A stretch of DNA of 64,000 nt from Magnetovibrio sp. (GCF_036568125.1 NZ_DATCTF010000010.1:682001-746000); one strand, 5' to 3'. Numbered from the stretch's first letter, positions 1 to 9,725 are shown. Numbers and translations: made by a program. Notes: generated by a model not told the origin, from the letters alone.

Positions 1-39
1 GTTGGGGAACCGGAGAGTTCATCTTCAATATCATATCGT

Positions 40-54
40 CATGTGATTCACATG
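40..54. promoter_or_regulatory. Inverted repeat upstream of aapJ
   Basis: CATGTG-att-CACATG is a perfect 6-bp inverted repeat with a 3-base centre, about 50 bases before the aapJ start. It could be an operator for the amino-acid transporter operon. The regulator is not in the window, so this is inference from symmetry and position only. Confidence 0.3.
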
Positions 55-102
55 TGGCGGTATCGAAAAAAAACTGAATTGGGAATTTCGGAGGAAACAA
101 CC

Positions 103-1116
103 GTGAAAAAATCCATTACCGTTCTCGGCGCCGTGGCTGCAGCCATGATCGCCACGTCGGCTTCGGCTGGCACCCTTGAAGATGTTCAAAAGCGCGGCAC
201 GCTGTCTTGCGGCGTGAGCACCGGTCTGCCGGGCTTCTCCCTGCAGGACGAAAAAGGCAACTGGACCGGTATCGACGTCGACACCTGCCGTGCCGTCGCC
301 GCCGCCGTTTTGGGCGATGCCAAGAAAGTGCGCTTCGTTCCGCTGACCGCGAAAGAACGTTTCACCGCGCTGCAGTCGGGTGAAATCGACATGCTGTCGC
401 GCAACACCACCTGGACCCACACCCGCGACACCTCGCTGGGTCTGAACTTCGCCGGCGTCAACTACTACGACGGTCAGGGCTTCCTGGTTCAGAAAGCTCT
501 CGGCGTCAAAAGCGCGAAAGAACTCGACGGCGCGTCTGTCTGTATTCAGGCTGGCACCACCACTGAGCTCAACCTCGCCGACTACTTCCGCCTCAACGGC
601 ATGAAGTACTCCGCCGTCGTGTTCGATACGTCCGACCAAACCCGCGAAGGTTTCGAATCCGCACGTTGCGACATCCTGACCTCCGACCAATCGCAGCTCT
701 ACGCGATCCGCTCCAAAATGGCTGACCCGAACAGCGCCATGGTGCTGCCGGAAGTCATCTCCAAAGAGCCGCTCGGCCCCGTGGTCCGTCAGGGCGACGA
801 CGCTTGGTTCAACATTGTCCGCTGGACCTTGTTTGCCCAAGTTAACGCTGAAGAAATGGGCGTGACGTCCGCCAACGCCGCTGAAATGAAGGGCGCTGCC
901 GATCCGAACGTCAAACGTCTGCTCGGCACCGAAGGCGACGCTGGCACCAAGTTGGGCCTCACCGCCGACTGGGCTTACAACGCGATCTCTCAGGTCGGCA
1001 ACTACGCCGAAATGTTCGAGCGCAACGTTGGTCCCGCCACACCGCTGGCCATCTCCCGTGGTCTGAACGCGCTGTGGAACCAAGGCGGCCTGCAGTACGC
1101 TCCGCCGATCCGCTAA
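103..1116 (+). CDS. aapJ: General L-amino-acid ABC transporter, periplasmic binding protein
   Basis: Periplasmic solute receptor that delivers polar amino acids to the AapQMP membrane complex. I chose the GTG at 103: it has GGAGG just upstream and opens directly into a signal peptide (KK, then a hydrophobic stretch ending ATSASA|G about residue 22). Upstream in-frame codons would place a charged, non-signal tail before it. The mature part starts with the family pattern of a TLEDVQKRGTLSCGV segment followed by LPGFS. Length is about 337 residues, normal for the AapJ/BztA family. It is followed by a hairpin and then the permease genes, the usual binding-protein-first order. Confident of family; the exact substrate range is not visible. 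Confidence 0.93.
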   Translation: MKKSITVLGAVAAAMIATSASAGTLEDVQKRGTLSCGVSTGLPGFSLQDEKGNWTGIDVDTCRAVAAAVLGDAKKVRFVPLTAKERFTALQSGEIDMLSRNTTWTHTRDTSLGLNFAGVNYYDGQGFLVQKALGVKSAKELDGASVCIQAGTTTELNLADYFRLNGMKYSAVVFDTSDQTREGFESARCDILTSDQSQLYAIRSKMADPNSAMVLPEVISKEPLGPVVRQGDDAWFNIVRWTLFAQVNAEEMGVTSANAAEMKGAADPNVKRLLGTEGDAGTKLGLTADWAYNAISQVGNYAEMFERNVGPATPLAISRGLNALWNQGGLQYAPPIR

Positions 1117-1130
1117 AGCATAATGGTGAT

Positions 1131-1163
1131 CCGGCCATGTTCCCTCAGGGGGCATGGCCGGTT
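1131..1163 (+). terminator. Hairpin between aapJ and aapQ (partial terminator or mRNA stabiliser)
   Basis: CCGGCCATG pairs with CATGGCCGG, and CCC/GGG can pair inside the loop, followed by TTT. A strong stem with a weak U-tract just after the binding-protein gene fits partial termination or 3'-end protection, giving more aapJ than permease mRNA. Position is typical of such operons; function is inferred. Confidence 0.55.
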
Positions 1164-1229
1164 TGCTATTAACCTGAATGTTCAAGTCTCAATTTTATTG
1201 AGCGCACTGGGGACGGGAGATACGGGCAC

Positions 1230-2426
1230 ATGGCGGACCCGACAAAAACTCACGGCACATCCGGTCACGGCAAAACGGCGATTTGGAACGATCCCACGTT
1301 TCGATCCATCACCTTTCAGGTGTTGGCGGCCCTTGCGATCGGCTGGTTTTTCTACACGATTTTCGACAACACGCTGACCAATATGGAACGCCGCGGTATC
1401 ACCACCGGCTTCGCGTTCCTCGACAGCACCGCCGGGTTCGGCATTTTGATGTCGCTCATCGAATACGATGAGACACACACCTACGGCGACACCTTCTATG
1501 TCGGCTTGTTGAACACGCTTCTGGTGTCCGTGATGGGCATCGTGACGGCGACCATCTTGGGCTTCATCATCGGCGTGGCGCGGTTGTCCAGCAACTGGCT
1601 GATCGCCAAGATAGCCTCGGTGTACGTTGAAATCCTGCGCAACATTCCGTTGCTGCTGCAGATCTTCTTTTGGTATTTCGCGGTTCTGTCGACCTTGCCG
1701 CACCCGCGCGACAGCATCAATCTGTTGGACGGCGTGTTTCTCAACGGTCGCGGCCTGTACATTCCGGGGCCCATTCCCGAAAGCGGCTTTGGTATCGTTA
1801 CCGCAGTCTTCCTGATGGCGGTCGTGGCATCGTTCGTGATTGTGCGCTGGGCCAACAAGCGCCAGATGGAAACCGGCCAGCCGTTTCCCTCGTTGTTGAC
1901 CTCTTTGGGATTGATTGTCGTCTTGCCGCTGTTGGTGTTTGCCGTTATGGGCATGCCGATGAGCTTTGATTATCCGGCACTGAAGGGCTTCAACTTCCAA
2001 GGCGGCATCCGGGTTATTCCCGAACTGATGGCGCTTTGGTGGGCCTTGTCGCTCTACACTGCGGCCTTCATCGCCGAGATCGTGCGCGCGGGCATTCTCG
2101 CCGTTAGTCACGGCCAGACCGAAGCCGCCCATGCGCTGGGCCTGCGCAACGGCCCGACCCTGCGTTTGATCGTCATTCCCCAGGCCATGCGCGTGATCAT
2201 TCCGCCGCTGACGTCTCAGTATTTGAACTTGGCCAAGAACTCGTCCCTGGCAACCGCCATCGGTTATCCCGATTTGGTCGGTGTGTTCATGGGCACGACC
2301 TTGAACCAAACGGGTCAAGCCGTGGAAATCGTCGCGATGACCATGGCGGTTTACTTGATCATGAGCCTGTCCATTTCGGCGCTGATGAACTGGTACAACA
2401 AAAAAATGTCCCTGGTCGAAAGATAG
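1230..2426 (+). CDS. aapQ: General L-amino-acid ABC transporter permease
   Basis: Inner-membrane permease of the polar amino-acid (His/Glu/Gln) family, partner of AapM. It has several hydrophobic segments and the permease EAA-type loop near residues 280-310 (EAAHALGLRNGPTLRLIVIPQ), which docks onto the ATPase. A periplasmic insertion separates the early and late membrane segments, which explains the 398-residue length compared with about 220 for simple HisM-type permeases. This is normal for AapQ/BztB. It lies between aapJ and aapM with short spacing and must be co-transcribed. Confidence 0.92.
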   Translation: MADPTKTHGTSGHGKTAIWNDPTFRSITFQVLAALAIGWFFYTIFDNTLTNMERRGITTGFAFLDSTAGFGILMSLIEYDETHTYGDTFYVGLLNTLLVSVMGIVTATILGFIIGVARLSSNWLIAKIASVYVEILRNIPLLLQIFFWYFAVLSTLPHPRDSINLLDGVFLNGRGLYIPGPIPESGFGIVTAVFLMAVVASFVIVRWANKRQMETGQPFPSLLTSLGLIVVLPLLVFAVMGMPMSFDYPALKGFNFQGGIRVIPELMALWWALSLYTAAFIAEIVRAGILAVSHGQTEAAHALGLRNGPTLRLIVIPQAMRVIIPPLTSQYLNLAKNSSLATAIGYPDLVGVFMGTTLNQTGQAVEIVAMTMAVYLIMSLSISALMNWYNKKMSLVER

Positions 2427-2444
2427 AGAAGGAGAGTCTGGATT

Positions 2445-3545
2445 ATGAACGAATTCAAATCACTTCCCGACCTTCCGCCGCCCGCTGCGACGACCGGGGT
2501 CGTTGGTTGGATGCGTACCAATTTGTTTTCGACGCCGCTTTATACGGTGTTGACCATTGCGGTGGCTTACCTCTTGTACATCACGCTGGTTCCGGTTTTG
2601 GATTGGGCGATTTTCTCGGCCAATTTCACCGGTGACGACAAAACCGTGTGTGCGACCGGTGGCGCGTGTTGGGCGTTTATCGGCAACCGCTTGGACATCT
2701 TCACGTACGGCAGCTACCCAGCGACTGAGTATTGGCGGTTGGATCTGTGCTTCTTGTTGTTGATCTTGTCTTTCGGTCCACAGTTTTTCGAGAAGTTTCC
2801 ATACAAACTGCCGTTGGGCATCTTCTCGCTGACCGGTTTCCCGGTGATCTGCTTCTTCTTGATCGCGGGCAGCGACATGTTCGGTTTGGAACATGTCGAA
2901 ACCGAAAAATGGGGCGGCTTGGCGCTGACGTTGATGCTGGCCTACGTCGGCATCGTCGCGGCGCTGCCGTTCGGCGTTGTGCTGGCGTTGGGGCGTCGTT
3001 CGGAAATGCCGGTGATCCGGACTTTCTGTATCGCGTTTATCGAATTGTGGCGCGGCGTTCCGTTGATTTCGGTGCTGTTCATGTCGTCGGTGATGCTGCC
3101 GTTGTTCCTGCCCGATGGCATGAACTTCGACAAGCTGCTGCGCGCCTTGATCGGCATCACCATGTTCCAGTCCGCCTATATGGCCGAAGTGATCCGCGGT
3201 GGTTTGCAAGCCATTCCCCGCGGTCAATACGAGGCCGCTAAGGCGCTGGGTTTGAGCTACTGGAAAAGCATGGGGCTTATCATTTTGCCTCAGGCGCTTA
3301 AGCTGGTGATCCCCGGCATCGTCAACACCTTCATCGCATTGTTTAAGGACACCACGCTGGTGCTGATCATCGGCCTGCTGGACATCCTGGCGACGGTTCA
3401 AGCGGCGATCACCGATCCCGCATGGGGCAATGTCGCGATCGAAGGGTATGTCTTCGCGGCGGCATGCTTTTGGGTGTTCTGTTTTGGCATGTCTCGCTAC
3501 AGCCAAAAATTGGAACGCAAACTGCACACCGGGCACAAACGTTAA
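2445..3545 (+). CDS. aapM: General L-amino-acid ABC transporter permease
   Basis: Second inner-membrane permease of the Aap system, 366 residues. The EAA loop reads EAAKALGLSYWKSMGLIILPQ at roughly residues 265-285, followed by the LFKDTTLVLIIGLLD segment typical of polar amino-acid permeases. An AAG-rich ribosome-binding site (GAAGGAGA) precedes the ATG. It is 18 bases after aapQ and 18 before aapP, so the operon is tight. Confident of family. Confidence 0.92.
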   Translation: MNEFKSLPDLPPPAATTGVVGWMRTNLFSTPLYTVLTIAVAYLLYITLVPVLDWAIFSANFTGDDKTVCATGGACWAFIGNRLDIFTYGSYPATEYWRLDLCFLLLILSFGPQFFEKFPYKLPLGIFSLTGFPVICFFLIAGSDMFGLEHVETEKWGGLALTLMLAYVGIVAALPFGVVLALGRRSEMPVIRTFCIAFIELWRGVPLISVLFMSSVMLPLFLPDGMNFDKLLRALIGITMFQSAYMAEVIRGGLQAIPRGQYEAAKALGLSYWKSMGLIILPQALKLVIPGIVNTFIALFKDTTLVLIIGLLDILATVQAAITDPAWGNVAIEGYVFAAACFWVFCFGMSRYSQKLERKLHTGHKR

Positions 3546-3563
3546 GTCCTCAGTAGGAAGAGT

Positions 3564-4325
3564 ATGGCTATGGAAAACGCAACTTCGAACGAACTGGCCG
3601 TCCAACTGGTGGACGTCAACAAATGGTACGGTGAGTTTCATGTTCTGAAAAACATCAACCTCAATGTCTCGCCGGGTGAACGCATTGTTATTTGCGGGCC
3701 GTCCGGGTCCGGCAAATCGACCATGATCCGCTGCATCAACCGTCTGGAGGAACACCAGGCGGGGCAAATCATCGTCAACGGCATCGAGCTGACCGAAGAT
3801 CTCAAGCGCATCGACGAGGTGCGCCGCGAGGTCGGCATGTGCTTCCAGCACTTCAACTTGTTCCCGCATCTGACGGTGTTGGAAAACTGCACTTTGGCGC
3901 CGATTTGGGTGCGCAAGATGCCCAAGGCCGAAGCCGAGAAAATCGCCATGCATTATCTGGAACGCGTGAAGATTCCGGAACAGGCGGGCAAGTATCCCGG
4001 TCAGCTTTCCGGCGGTCAGCAACAACGTGTGGCGATTGCGCGCTCGTTGTGCATGAACCCGAAAATCATGCTGTTCGACGAGCCGACCTCGGCGCTCGAT
4101 CCGGAAATGATCAAGGAAGTGCTCGACGTCATGGTCGAGCTGGCCAACGAAGGCATGACCATGTTGTGCGTCACCCACGAAATGGGCTTCGCCAAGCTGG
4201 TCGCCAATCGGGTGATCTTCATGGATGCCGGTCAGATCGTCGAAGAAAACGAACCCCATGAGTTCTTTGACAATCCGCAAAATGATCGCACCAAGCTGTT
4301 CCTCAGCCAAATCTTGAACCATTGA
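3564..4325 (+). CDS. aapP: General L-amino-acid ABC transporter, ATP-binding subunit
   Basis: Cytoplasmic ATPase that drives the AapQM channel. Walker A is GPSGSGKST near residue 50, the signature is [15 protein letters not shown] near residue 153, and Walker B is [14 protein letters not shown], followed by the H-loop [10 protein letters not shown]-type segment. At 253 residues it has the usual GlnQ/HisP length. The first ATG (3564) and one two codons later are both possible starts. It closes the transporter part of the operon. Confidence 0.94.
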   Translation: MAMENATSNELAVQLVDVNKWYGEFHVLKNINLNVSPGERIVICGPSGSGKSTMIRCINRLEEHQAGQIIVNGIELTEDLKRIDEVRREVGMCFQHFNLFPHLTVLENCTLAPIWVRKMPKAEAEKIAMHYLERVKIPEQAGKYPGQLSGGQQQRVAIARSLCMNPKIMLFDEPTSALDPEMIKEVLDVMVELANEGMTMLCVTHEMGFAKLVANRVIFMDAGQIVEENEPHEFFDNPQNDRTKLFLSQILNH

Positions 4326-4335
4326 ACGGGGAGGG

Positions 4336-4617
4336 ATGAGCATGTCACCGACACCCAAGAGCCTGCGGGATCGCGCCGAGGAAACGAAACTGAAGATCCA
4401 GAAAATTCTCGACGTTTCGTGCGCCGGTCACGATGAAGAGGTGATCAAGGCGATCGAGCAGACCATTATCGATGCTTTGCTGGAAGAGCGCGAACGTTGC
4501 GCCGCGATCGCCTATGATCACGTCTGCGAAGAAGACCGCGACCGCGCCCACAAGGTTTCGGAAGAAATCAAACGCATCCGAAATGCCCTGGCGGCGAATT
4601 TGGAAAGCATGCGCTGA
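4336..4617 (+). CDS. Small helical protein of unknown function, last gene of the aap operon
   Basis: I do not recognise this 93-residue protein. It is highly charged, has no signal peptide or membrane segment, and looks alpha-helical (EEVIKAIEQTIIDALLEERE). It contains two cysteines (in VSCAGH and ERCAA). GGGGAGGG sits before the ATG and the gene follows aapP by 10 bases, before the operon's terminator. It is therefore probably co-expressed with the transporter, perhaps as a small regulator, but that role is only inferred from position. Confidence 0.75.
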   Translation: MSMSPTPKSLRDRAEETKLKIQKILDVSCAGHDEEVIKAIEQTIIDALLEERERCAAIAYDHVCEEDRDRAHKVSEEIKRIRNALAANLESMR

Positions 4618-4642
4618 GCCGTTCCACTTTGGTTCGTTAACG

Positions 4643-4669
4643 AAACCCCGGCAAATAGCCGGGGTTTTT
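4643..4669 (+). terminator. Rho-independent terminator of the aap operon
   Basis: AAACCCCGGC pairs with GCCGGGGTTT around a short loop (AAATA), followed by five T. It lies 26 bases after the stop of the small protein gene. Confidence 0.85.
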
Positions 4670-4881
4670 CATTTGATGACGAACGTTAATGTCTGGATTG
4701 AATAATAGTAGTATGAATTAAGAAGGCGTGACGAGGCGATGATTTTTGCCCGGTAATACGCCGGTGGCTTATTGCGAGATGATAGCTAGATTAACCGCCA
4801 TGAATCACATACGGTGTTATGTAGATTGCTGTTTGTGCAGGATATGTGCTGCAATGGTCTTTCAGAAAGAACGCGAAAAGG

Positions 4882-6015
4882 ATGACTAGAGTGCAAGGTG
4901 ACTCCGATGTCAGCAGGCTTCTGGCTTTATCTCGTGACAGGTCGGCCGAGGGACGGCGCCGTCTGGTCACGTTGATTGGCGAGCTTTTTTCTGACGAACG
5001 AGGCCAAATCTCCGACAAAGAAAAAAATCTGATTCTGGAGATTTTGGAAAAAACAATCAGCGAAATCGAACAATCCGTGCGGGCGCAGATCAGCGTGCGA
5101 TTATCAGCCATGCCCGATGTTCCTGAAAGCCTCATTTCATTTTTGGCGAACGATACGTCCGAGGTCGCGTTCCCGATCCTCAAGGACAGCGGTGTTCTCA
5201 AGGATGAGGATCTGATCGAGATCATCAAGAAAAGATCTCAAGAGCACCAGATCGCGATTTCGATGCGCCGCAAAGTCAGCGTGGACGTGTCCCAAGAGCT
5301 CATCAATACGGGCAGTGAAAAAGTCATCGTATCGTTGCTGAACAATGCCAACGCGTCGATTTCGCAAGCGGCGTACGAGTATCTGGAGGCGGAATCACGA
5401 CGGGTCGACACCTTTCAAGAACCGTTGTTGCGTCGTGAAGACCTTCCGCCCAAAATTGCCCAACGTATGTACTTGTGGGTATCCGCGGCTTTGCGCGAAA
5501 TGATCGCTCAGAACTATGACTTAGACGAGGGCATTATCGATGAGGTGCTCGAGCAGACGGCCATGGATCTTTACACCTCGGAGATAGGTGAGAGCGAGTA
5601 TAGCGGTAAATCGAAACACCTCGCCGAAGAACTGGTGCGAGGCGGCCAAGCCAATAGCGAGCTGTTGATTAATGTGCTGTCGGTCGGAGAAGTGCATCTG
5701 TTTGTGTCCTTGCTGTCGACCATATCGGGGGTCCGGGAAAATTTGATTTTGAAGCTGACCCTGGAACCCGAAGGGGAAGGGCTCGCCGTCATCTGCAAGG
5801 GACTTGGCTACGACAAAGAGGTCTATGCATCCTTATTAGGCCTGCTTGGGCGTACACAAATGGAAAGCAGTTCCCAATTCAAAAACAATGTGCGAACGGC
5901 CTTGGTTTTTTACGATAGCTTCACCAAAGAGGTTGCGGAACGCGTTTTAAATCATTGGCGCCGCAATCAAGACTATTTGTCGGCTTTGCGTGCTGTTGGC
6001 ATACGGGATGACTGA
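4882..6015 (+). CDS. DUF2336 domain-containing protein
   Basis: The protein resembles the alphaproteobacterial DUF2336 family: a leader with DVSRLLALSRDRSAEGRRRL followed by alpha-helical HEAT-like repeats throughout. The biochemical role of this family is unknown. No signal peptide or membrane segment is seen. The start is uncertain: the ATG at 4882, a GTG at 4891 (AAAAGGA eight bases before it) and a GTG at 4846 are all in frame. The family's conserved start lies shortly after 4891. Its 3' end overlaps the hybrid histidine kinase gene by 8 bases, so the two are translated together and probably act in one signalling pathway, which is an inference. Confidence 0.8.
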   Translation: MTRVQGDSDVSRLLALSRDRSAEGRRRLVTLIGELFSDERGQISDKEKNLILEILEKTISEIEQSVRAQISVRLSAMPDVPESLISFLANDTSEVAFPILKDSGVLKDEDLIEIIKKRSQEHQIAISMRRKVSVDVSQELINTGSEKVIVSLLNNANASISQAAYEYLEAESRRVDTFQEPLLRREDLPPKIAQRMYLWVSAALREMIAQNYDLDEGIIDEVLEQTAMDLYTSEIGESEYSGKSKHLAEELVRGGQANSELLINVLSVGEVHLFVSLLSTISGVRENLILKLTLEPEGEGLAVICKGLGYDKEVYASLLGLLGRTQMESSSQFKNNVRTALVFYDSFTKEVAERVLNHWRRNQDYLSALRAVGIRDD

Positions 6016-7627
6016 AATGGGCGCTGAGCAACATCAAGATATCTACCAAGCCTACAACGAACTGCTGCAGCATTTCGAAGACATCACCCGGCTTGTTTCC
6101 GACTTGATTTGGGACGTCGACCAGGATCTCAAATTGCGTAGCGTTTCTGCGCGGTTGCACGAGATAACGGGCTTCTTTCCACACGAGTGGATTGGCAAAA
6201 CCTTGGAAGAGATCGGTGAGTTCGCCCATCCGTCCGAGACCGCTCAACCCATTCGAAATTGGCGCAAGCCTTTTCGCGATCAAGAATTTATCGTCACAGG
6301 CCGCAACGGTGAAAAATATACGTTTTTGCTCAGCGGAACGCCGTATTTTCACGTTTCAAGCGGAGAATTCCAGGGCGTTCACGGTGTCGCCCGTGACATC
6401 ACCCACACCTTGAAGGTCGAAGAAGCGCAGCGCCGCAGTAAGGAAGCTGCCGAAAAGTCCAATCAAGCCAAGACGGAATTCTTGGCTTCGATGAGCCATG
6501 AGTTGCGCACCCCTTTGAACGGCATACTCGGCTTTGCCCAGCTGTTGCAATTCGACCAGAAAGCTCCGTTGAACGAGGCGCAAACCAACTACACGCAGTT
6601 GATCATCGATAGCGGCAATCACCTTTTAAATTTGATCGACCAAGTTCTGGAATTGGCGAAAATCGAATCCGGCCATTACACGATGGATTTCGTCGATGTG
6701 AACGTGGATGCCTTGATCGACGAATGTCTGTCCATCATCGAGCCGGTTGCGACAAAACGTCAAATCAAGCTCAACAAGGTGATTTCGGGCAGTAATAATG
6801 TTTTCGTCCGCGCCGATGCGCTACGCATTAAGCAGGTCATCCTCAATCTCTTGTCCAACGCGGTCAAATATAACGTCGAGCAGGGCAGCGTTTCCGTCAC
6901 GATCGGGGTTGAAGGCGACAACAAGGCTCACATCGAATTTTCCGATACGGGTATCGGCATTGCGCCGGAACAGTTGGAACACCTGTTCGAGCCGTTCGAA
7001 CGATTGGGCTATGAAAACTCGGATGTCCAGGGAACCGGTATCGGCCTCACCATCACCCGCGAATTGCTGCATCGCATGGACGGTGAAATCGGTGTGATCA
7101 GTCACGTCGGTAAGGGCAGTTTGTTCTGGGTCGAATTGCCGATGACAAGCCACAGCGTTGACACGTCCGCGAGCGATGTCGACCAGGACGCAACGCCCGG
7201 TCACAGCGTTGTTCAGGGCAGCGTGGGCCCGCGGACCATTCTCTACATCGAGGACAATCCGGCCAACCTGTCCTTGATGGCGCACGTCTTGGCGATGGTG
7301 CCGGACTATAAGCTTCTGGAAGCCCATACTGCCGAGATTGGCATTGCCGTGGCCGAAAAACAGCAGCCCGACCTGATCCTTATGGACATCAACCTGCCGG
7401 GCATGGACGGTGTCGCCGCCATGCACGCATTGGCGCAAATGGAAAAGACCAAGCACATACCGGTCGTCGCGGTGAGCGCGAACGCCATGCCCAACGATGT
7501 GGCTCAGGCGCTAGAAGCAGGATTTCACGACTATTTGACCAAACCGTTTCAAATTGATCGCTTGTTCAAGGTCATGCAGGACATTTTTGCGAAAGACAAC
7601 CAGGCCTCTTCACCGGAGGTCGATTAG
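6008..7627 (+). CDS. PAS-domain hybrid sensor histidine kinase with C-terminal receiver
   Basis: A soluble signalling kinase of about 539 residues. The N-terminal 130 residues form a PAS-like sensor ending in the GVHGVARDIT segment. Next comes a dimerisation/phosphoacceptor domain with His164 in SMSHELRTPLNG, then an ATPase domain with an N-box (NLLSNAVKYN) and G-boxes (DTGIGI, GTGIGLTI). A receiver domain follows, with the acceptor Asp460 in LILMDINLPGMDG and a conserved Lys in LTKPF. No membrane segments are seen, so it senses a cytoplasmic signal. The start overlaps the DUF2336 gene; the ATG at 6017 is an alternative. No partner regulator is adjacent. Its stop overlaps the convergent sulfurtransferase gene by 4 bases. 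Confidence 0.92.
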   Translation: MTEMGAEQHQDIYQAYNELLQHFEDITRLVSDLIWDVDQDLKLRSVSARLHEITGFFPHEWIGKTLEEIGEFAHPSETAQPIRNWRKPFRDQEFIVTGRNGEKYTFLLSGTPYFHVSSGEFQGVHGVARDITHTLKVEEAQRRSKEAAEKSNQAKTEFLASMSHELRTPLNGILGFAQLLQFDQKAPLNEAQTNYTQLIIDSGNHLLNLIDQVLELAKIESGHYTMDFVDVNVDALIDECLSIIEPVATKRQIKLNKVISGSNNVFVRADALRIKQVILNLLSNAVKYNVEQGSVSVTIGVEGDNKAHIEFSDTGIGIAPEQLEHLFEPFERLGYENSDVQGTGIGLTITRELLHRMDGEIGVISHVGKGSLFWVELPMTSHSVDTSASDVDQDATPGHSVVQGSVGPRTILYIEDNPANLSLMAHVLAMVPDYKLLEAHTAEIGIAVAEKQQPDLILMDINLPGMDGVAAMHALAQMEKTKHIPVVAVSANAMPNDVAQALEAGFHDYLTKPFQIDRLFKVMQDIFAKDNQASSPEVD

Positions 7628-8481
7628 ACGTTGATCGGCACGTTGGGGTCGTCGCCCCATTCAGCCCACGATCCGTCGTAGACGGCGACGTCTTCCTTGC
7701 CCAACAGATACAGCGCGAACGCGACAACACAAGCCGTGACGCCGGAACCGCAGGTGGCGACGGCAGGCTTGTTCATGTCGATCCCGACACCGTTGATCAA
7801 TTCGCAGATGTCTTCGGGGCTGCGAAAGGTGAAGTCCTGGGACGGTGGCGTGATATAGGTGAACGGCAGGTTGACCGAACCGGGAATATGGCCCATGCGT
7901 TCGGTTGGGCGCGGTTCGTGGTCAACGCCCTTGTAGCGGCCTTCGTTGCGGGCGTCGATGACTTGGAACTTGTGGCTTTCCAGATTGTCGAGCATCTGCT
8001 TTTTGGTTTTGACCAGGGCATTGTTCATGCGCGCGGTGAAATGGCGCTCTTGCACGATCGGTTCGTCGGTTTCGATGGGACGGCGTTCCTTGCCCCAGCG
8101 GACCAAACCGCCATCGAGCACGCACACGTCTTTGTGACCGAACAAACGGAACATCCACCACACCCGGCACGCCGCCATATAGCCGCCGTTGCTGTCGTAA
8201 ATGACGATCTTGTTGCCGTCGCCCAGACCCAGCTTGCGCACGTGGGATGAAAACTTTTCCGCGCTCGGCAACATGTGCGGCAGATCGGTGTCGCTGTCGC
8301 AGATTTTATCGATGTCGAAATGCACCGCGCCGGGGATATGGCGGTAGGTCCATTCTTCATAAGCGTCGCGGTCGGCGTGGGGCAGGTGATAGGTGGCGTC
8401 GACGATGCGCACGTCCGGCGCATCGAGATGCGCTTGGAGCCATTCGCCGCTGACCAGGGCCTCTGGGTGTTTGAATTTCAT
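7624..8481 (-). CDS. sseA: 3-mercaptopyruvate sulfurtransferase
   Basis: Two tandem rhodanese domains (about residues 1-140 and 160-285). The second carries the active-site loop CGSGVTAC with the catalytic Cys. That CG(S/T)GVTA form is characteristic of mercaptopyruvate rather than thiosulfate sulfurtransferases, which have CRKGV. The enzyme transfers sulfur from 3-mercaptopyruvate to thiol acceptors or cyanide in cysteine catabolism. The 285-residue length is standard. The gene lies just downstream of cysteine synthase on the same strand, which fits a sulfur-amino-acid theme. It converges on the histidine kinase with a 4-base stop overlap. Confidence 0.93.
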   Translation of the reverse strand: MKFKHPEALVSGEWLQAHLDAPDVRIVDATYHLPHADRDAYEEWTYRHIPGAVHFDIDKICDSDTDLPHMLPSAEKFSSHVRKLGLGDGNKIVIYDSNGGYMAACRVWWMFRLFGHKDVCVLDGGLVRWGKERRPIETDEPIVQERHFTARMNNALVKTKKQMLDNLESHKFQVIDARNEGRYKGVDHEPRPTERMGHIPGSVNLPFTYITPPSQDFTFRSPEDICELINGVGIDMNKPAVATCGSGVTACVVAFALYLLGKEDVAVYDGSWAEWGDDPNVPINV

Positions 8482-8538
8482 TGCACGTGCCTTCGCCTGT
8501 TCATTCGATAGGCGCGGACATTAGCAAAAACTGAAATG

Positions 8539-9540
8539 CTATGCCAGCCATTCGGGCACCGGCAGACCTTTCGCGGTCAAAAACGCCGGATTGAACAATT
8601 TGGACTGATAGCGGGTGCCGAAATCGCACAACACCGTGACGATGGTGTGGCCGGGTCCCATTTGTTTCGCCAATGCGATCGCACCGGCGACGTTGATGCC
8701 GCTGGACCCGCCCAGGCACAATCCTTCGTGTTTCAGCAGGTCGAAGATGATCGGCAGAGCCTGCTGATCGGAAATCTGAAAGGCATCGTCGATCGGTGCG
8801 TCTTTGAGGTTGTCGGTGATACGCCCTTGGCCGATGCCTTCGGTGATGGACGAGCCCTCAGCCTTCAATTGCCCGTTCTTGTAATGGCCGAACAGGGCCG
8901 AACCCATGGGGTCGGCCAGTGCGGTGACGATGTTTGGGTTTTTGTCCTTCAGCCCCATGGCCACACCCGCGAGCGTACCGCCGGTACCCACCGCGCATAC
9001 GAAACCATCGACCTTGCCGTCGGTTTGCGCCCAGATTTCCGGGGCGGTGCCTTCGATATGGGCTTGGCGGTTGGCGACGTTATCGAACTGACGCGCCCAA
9101 ATGGCGCTGCCGGGCTCACGGTCATTGAGTTCCCGGGCCTTGCGTTCAGACACGTGCACGTAGTTTTCGGGATTGCTGTAGGGCACGGCGGGGACTTCGA
9201 TCAGCTCTGCACCGCACAGGCGGATGGTGTCTTTCTTCTCCTGGCTTTGCGTGTCGGGGATGACGATCACCGATTTATAGCCGAGTGCATTGCCCACCAA
9301 TGTCAGACCGATGCCGGTGTTGCCCGCGGTGCCCTCGACGATGGTGCCGCCGGGCTTCAAGAGCCCGCGTTCAACCGCATCGCGTATGATGAACAGCGCC
9401 GCCCGGTCTTTCACCGAACCACCAGGATTCATGAATTCGGCCTTGCCGAAAATGTCGCAACCGGTCGCTTCGGATGCCGCGTTCAAGCGGATCAGCGGGG
9501 TGTTGCCGATTGTGTCGGGAAAACCAGAACGGACGTTCAT
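8539..9540 (-). CDS. cysK: Cysteine synthase (O-acetylserine sulfhydrylase)
   Basis: PLP enzyme that makes cysteine from O-acetylserine and sulfide. The PLP lysine lies in NPGGSVKDRA (about residue 42-45). The phosphate-binding and substrate loops appear as EGTAGNTGIGL and GTGGTLAG, and TGGSS-type binding is seen as GGSSGIN. The EGTAGNTG loop differs from the EPTSGNTG of classical CysK and is seen in one CysK subgroup. At 333 residues it is slightly longer than E. coli CysK. It is transcribed toward sseA with a 57-base gap. The upstream DNA is AT-rich with a possible -10 TATACA on the minus strand. Confidence 0.9.
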   Translation of the reverse strand: MNVRSGFPDTIGNTPLIRLNAASEATGCDIFGKAEFMNPGGSVKDRAALFIIRDAVERGLLKPGGTIVEGTAGNTGIGLTLVGNALGYKSVIVIPDTQSQEKKDTIRLCGAELIEVPAVPYSNPENYVHVSERKARELNDREPGSAIWARQFDNVANRQAHIEGTAPEIWAQTDGKVDGFVCAVGTGGTLAGVAMGLKDKNPNIVTALADPMGSALFGHYKNGQLKAEGSSITEGIGQGRITDNLKDAPIDDAFQISDQQALPIIFDLLKHEGLCLGGSSGINVAGAIALAKQMGPGHTIVTVLCDFGTRYQSKLFNPAFLTAKGLPVPEWLA

Positions 9541-9725
9541 TATTTACACACCAATCTCTGTATAAAGAATATTAGCAATCCATATGTTGTGTTGAAAGAT
9601 AGGGAGCAACGTCGCTACGATCAAGCGCTTTGCCAAAAGATTGTGAAGTGTGTCCCCATATCTCATCCCGCCCAAGGCGCCGCGGCGCATGAACGGGGCA
9701 TACTATCGGGAAATAAAAGGCGAAA

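Noticed and set aside
2460-4358. A 632-codon minus-strand frame opposite aapM and aapP
   Set aside because: Antisense shadow of well-identified ABC transporter genes.
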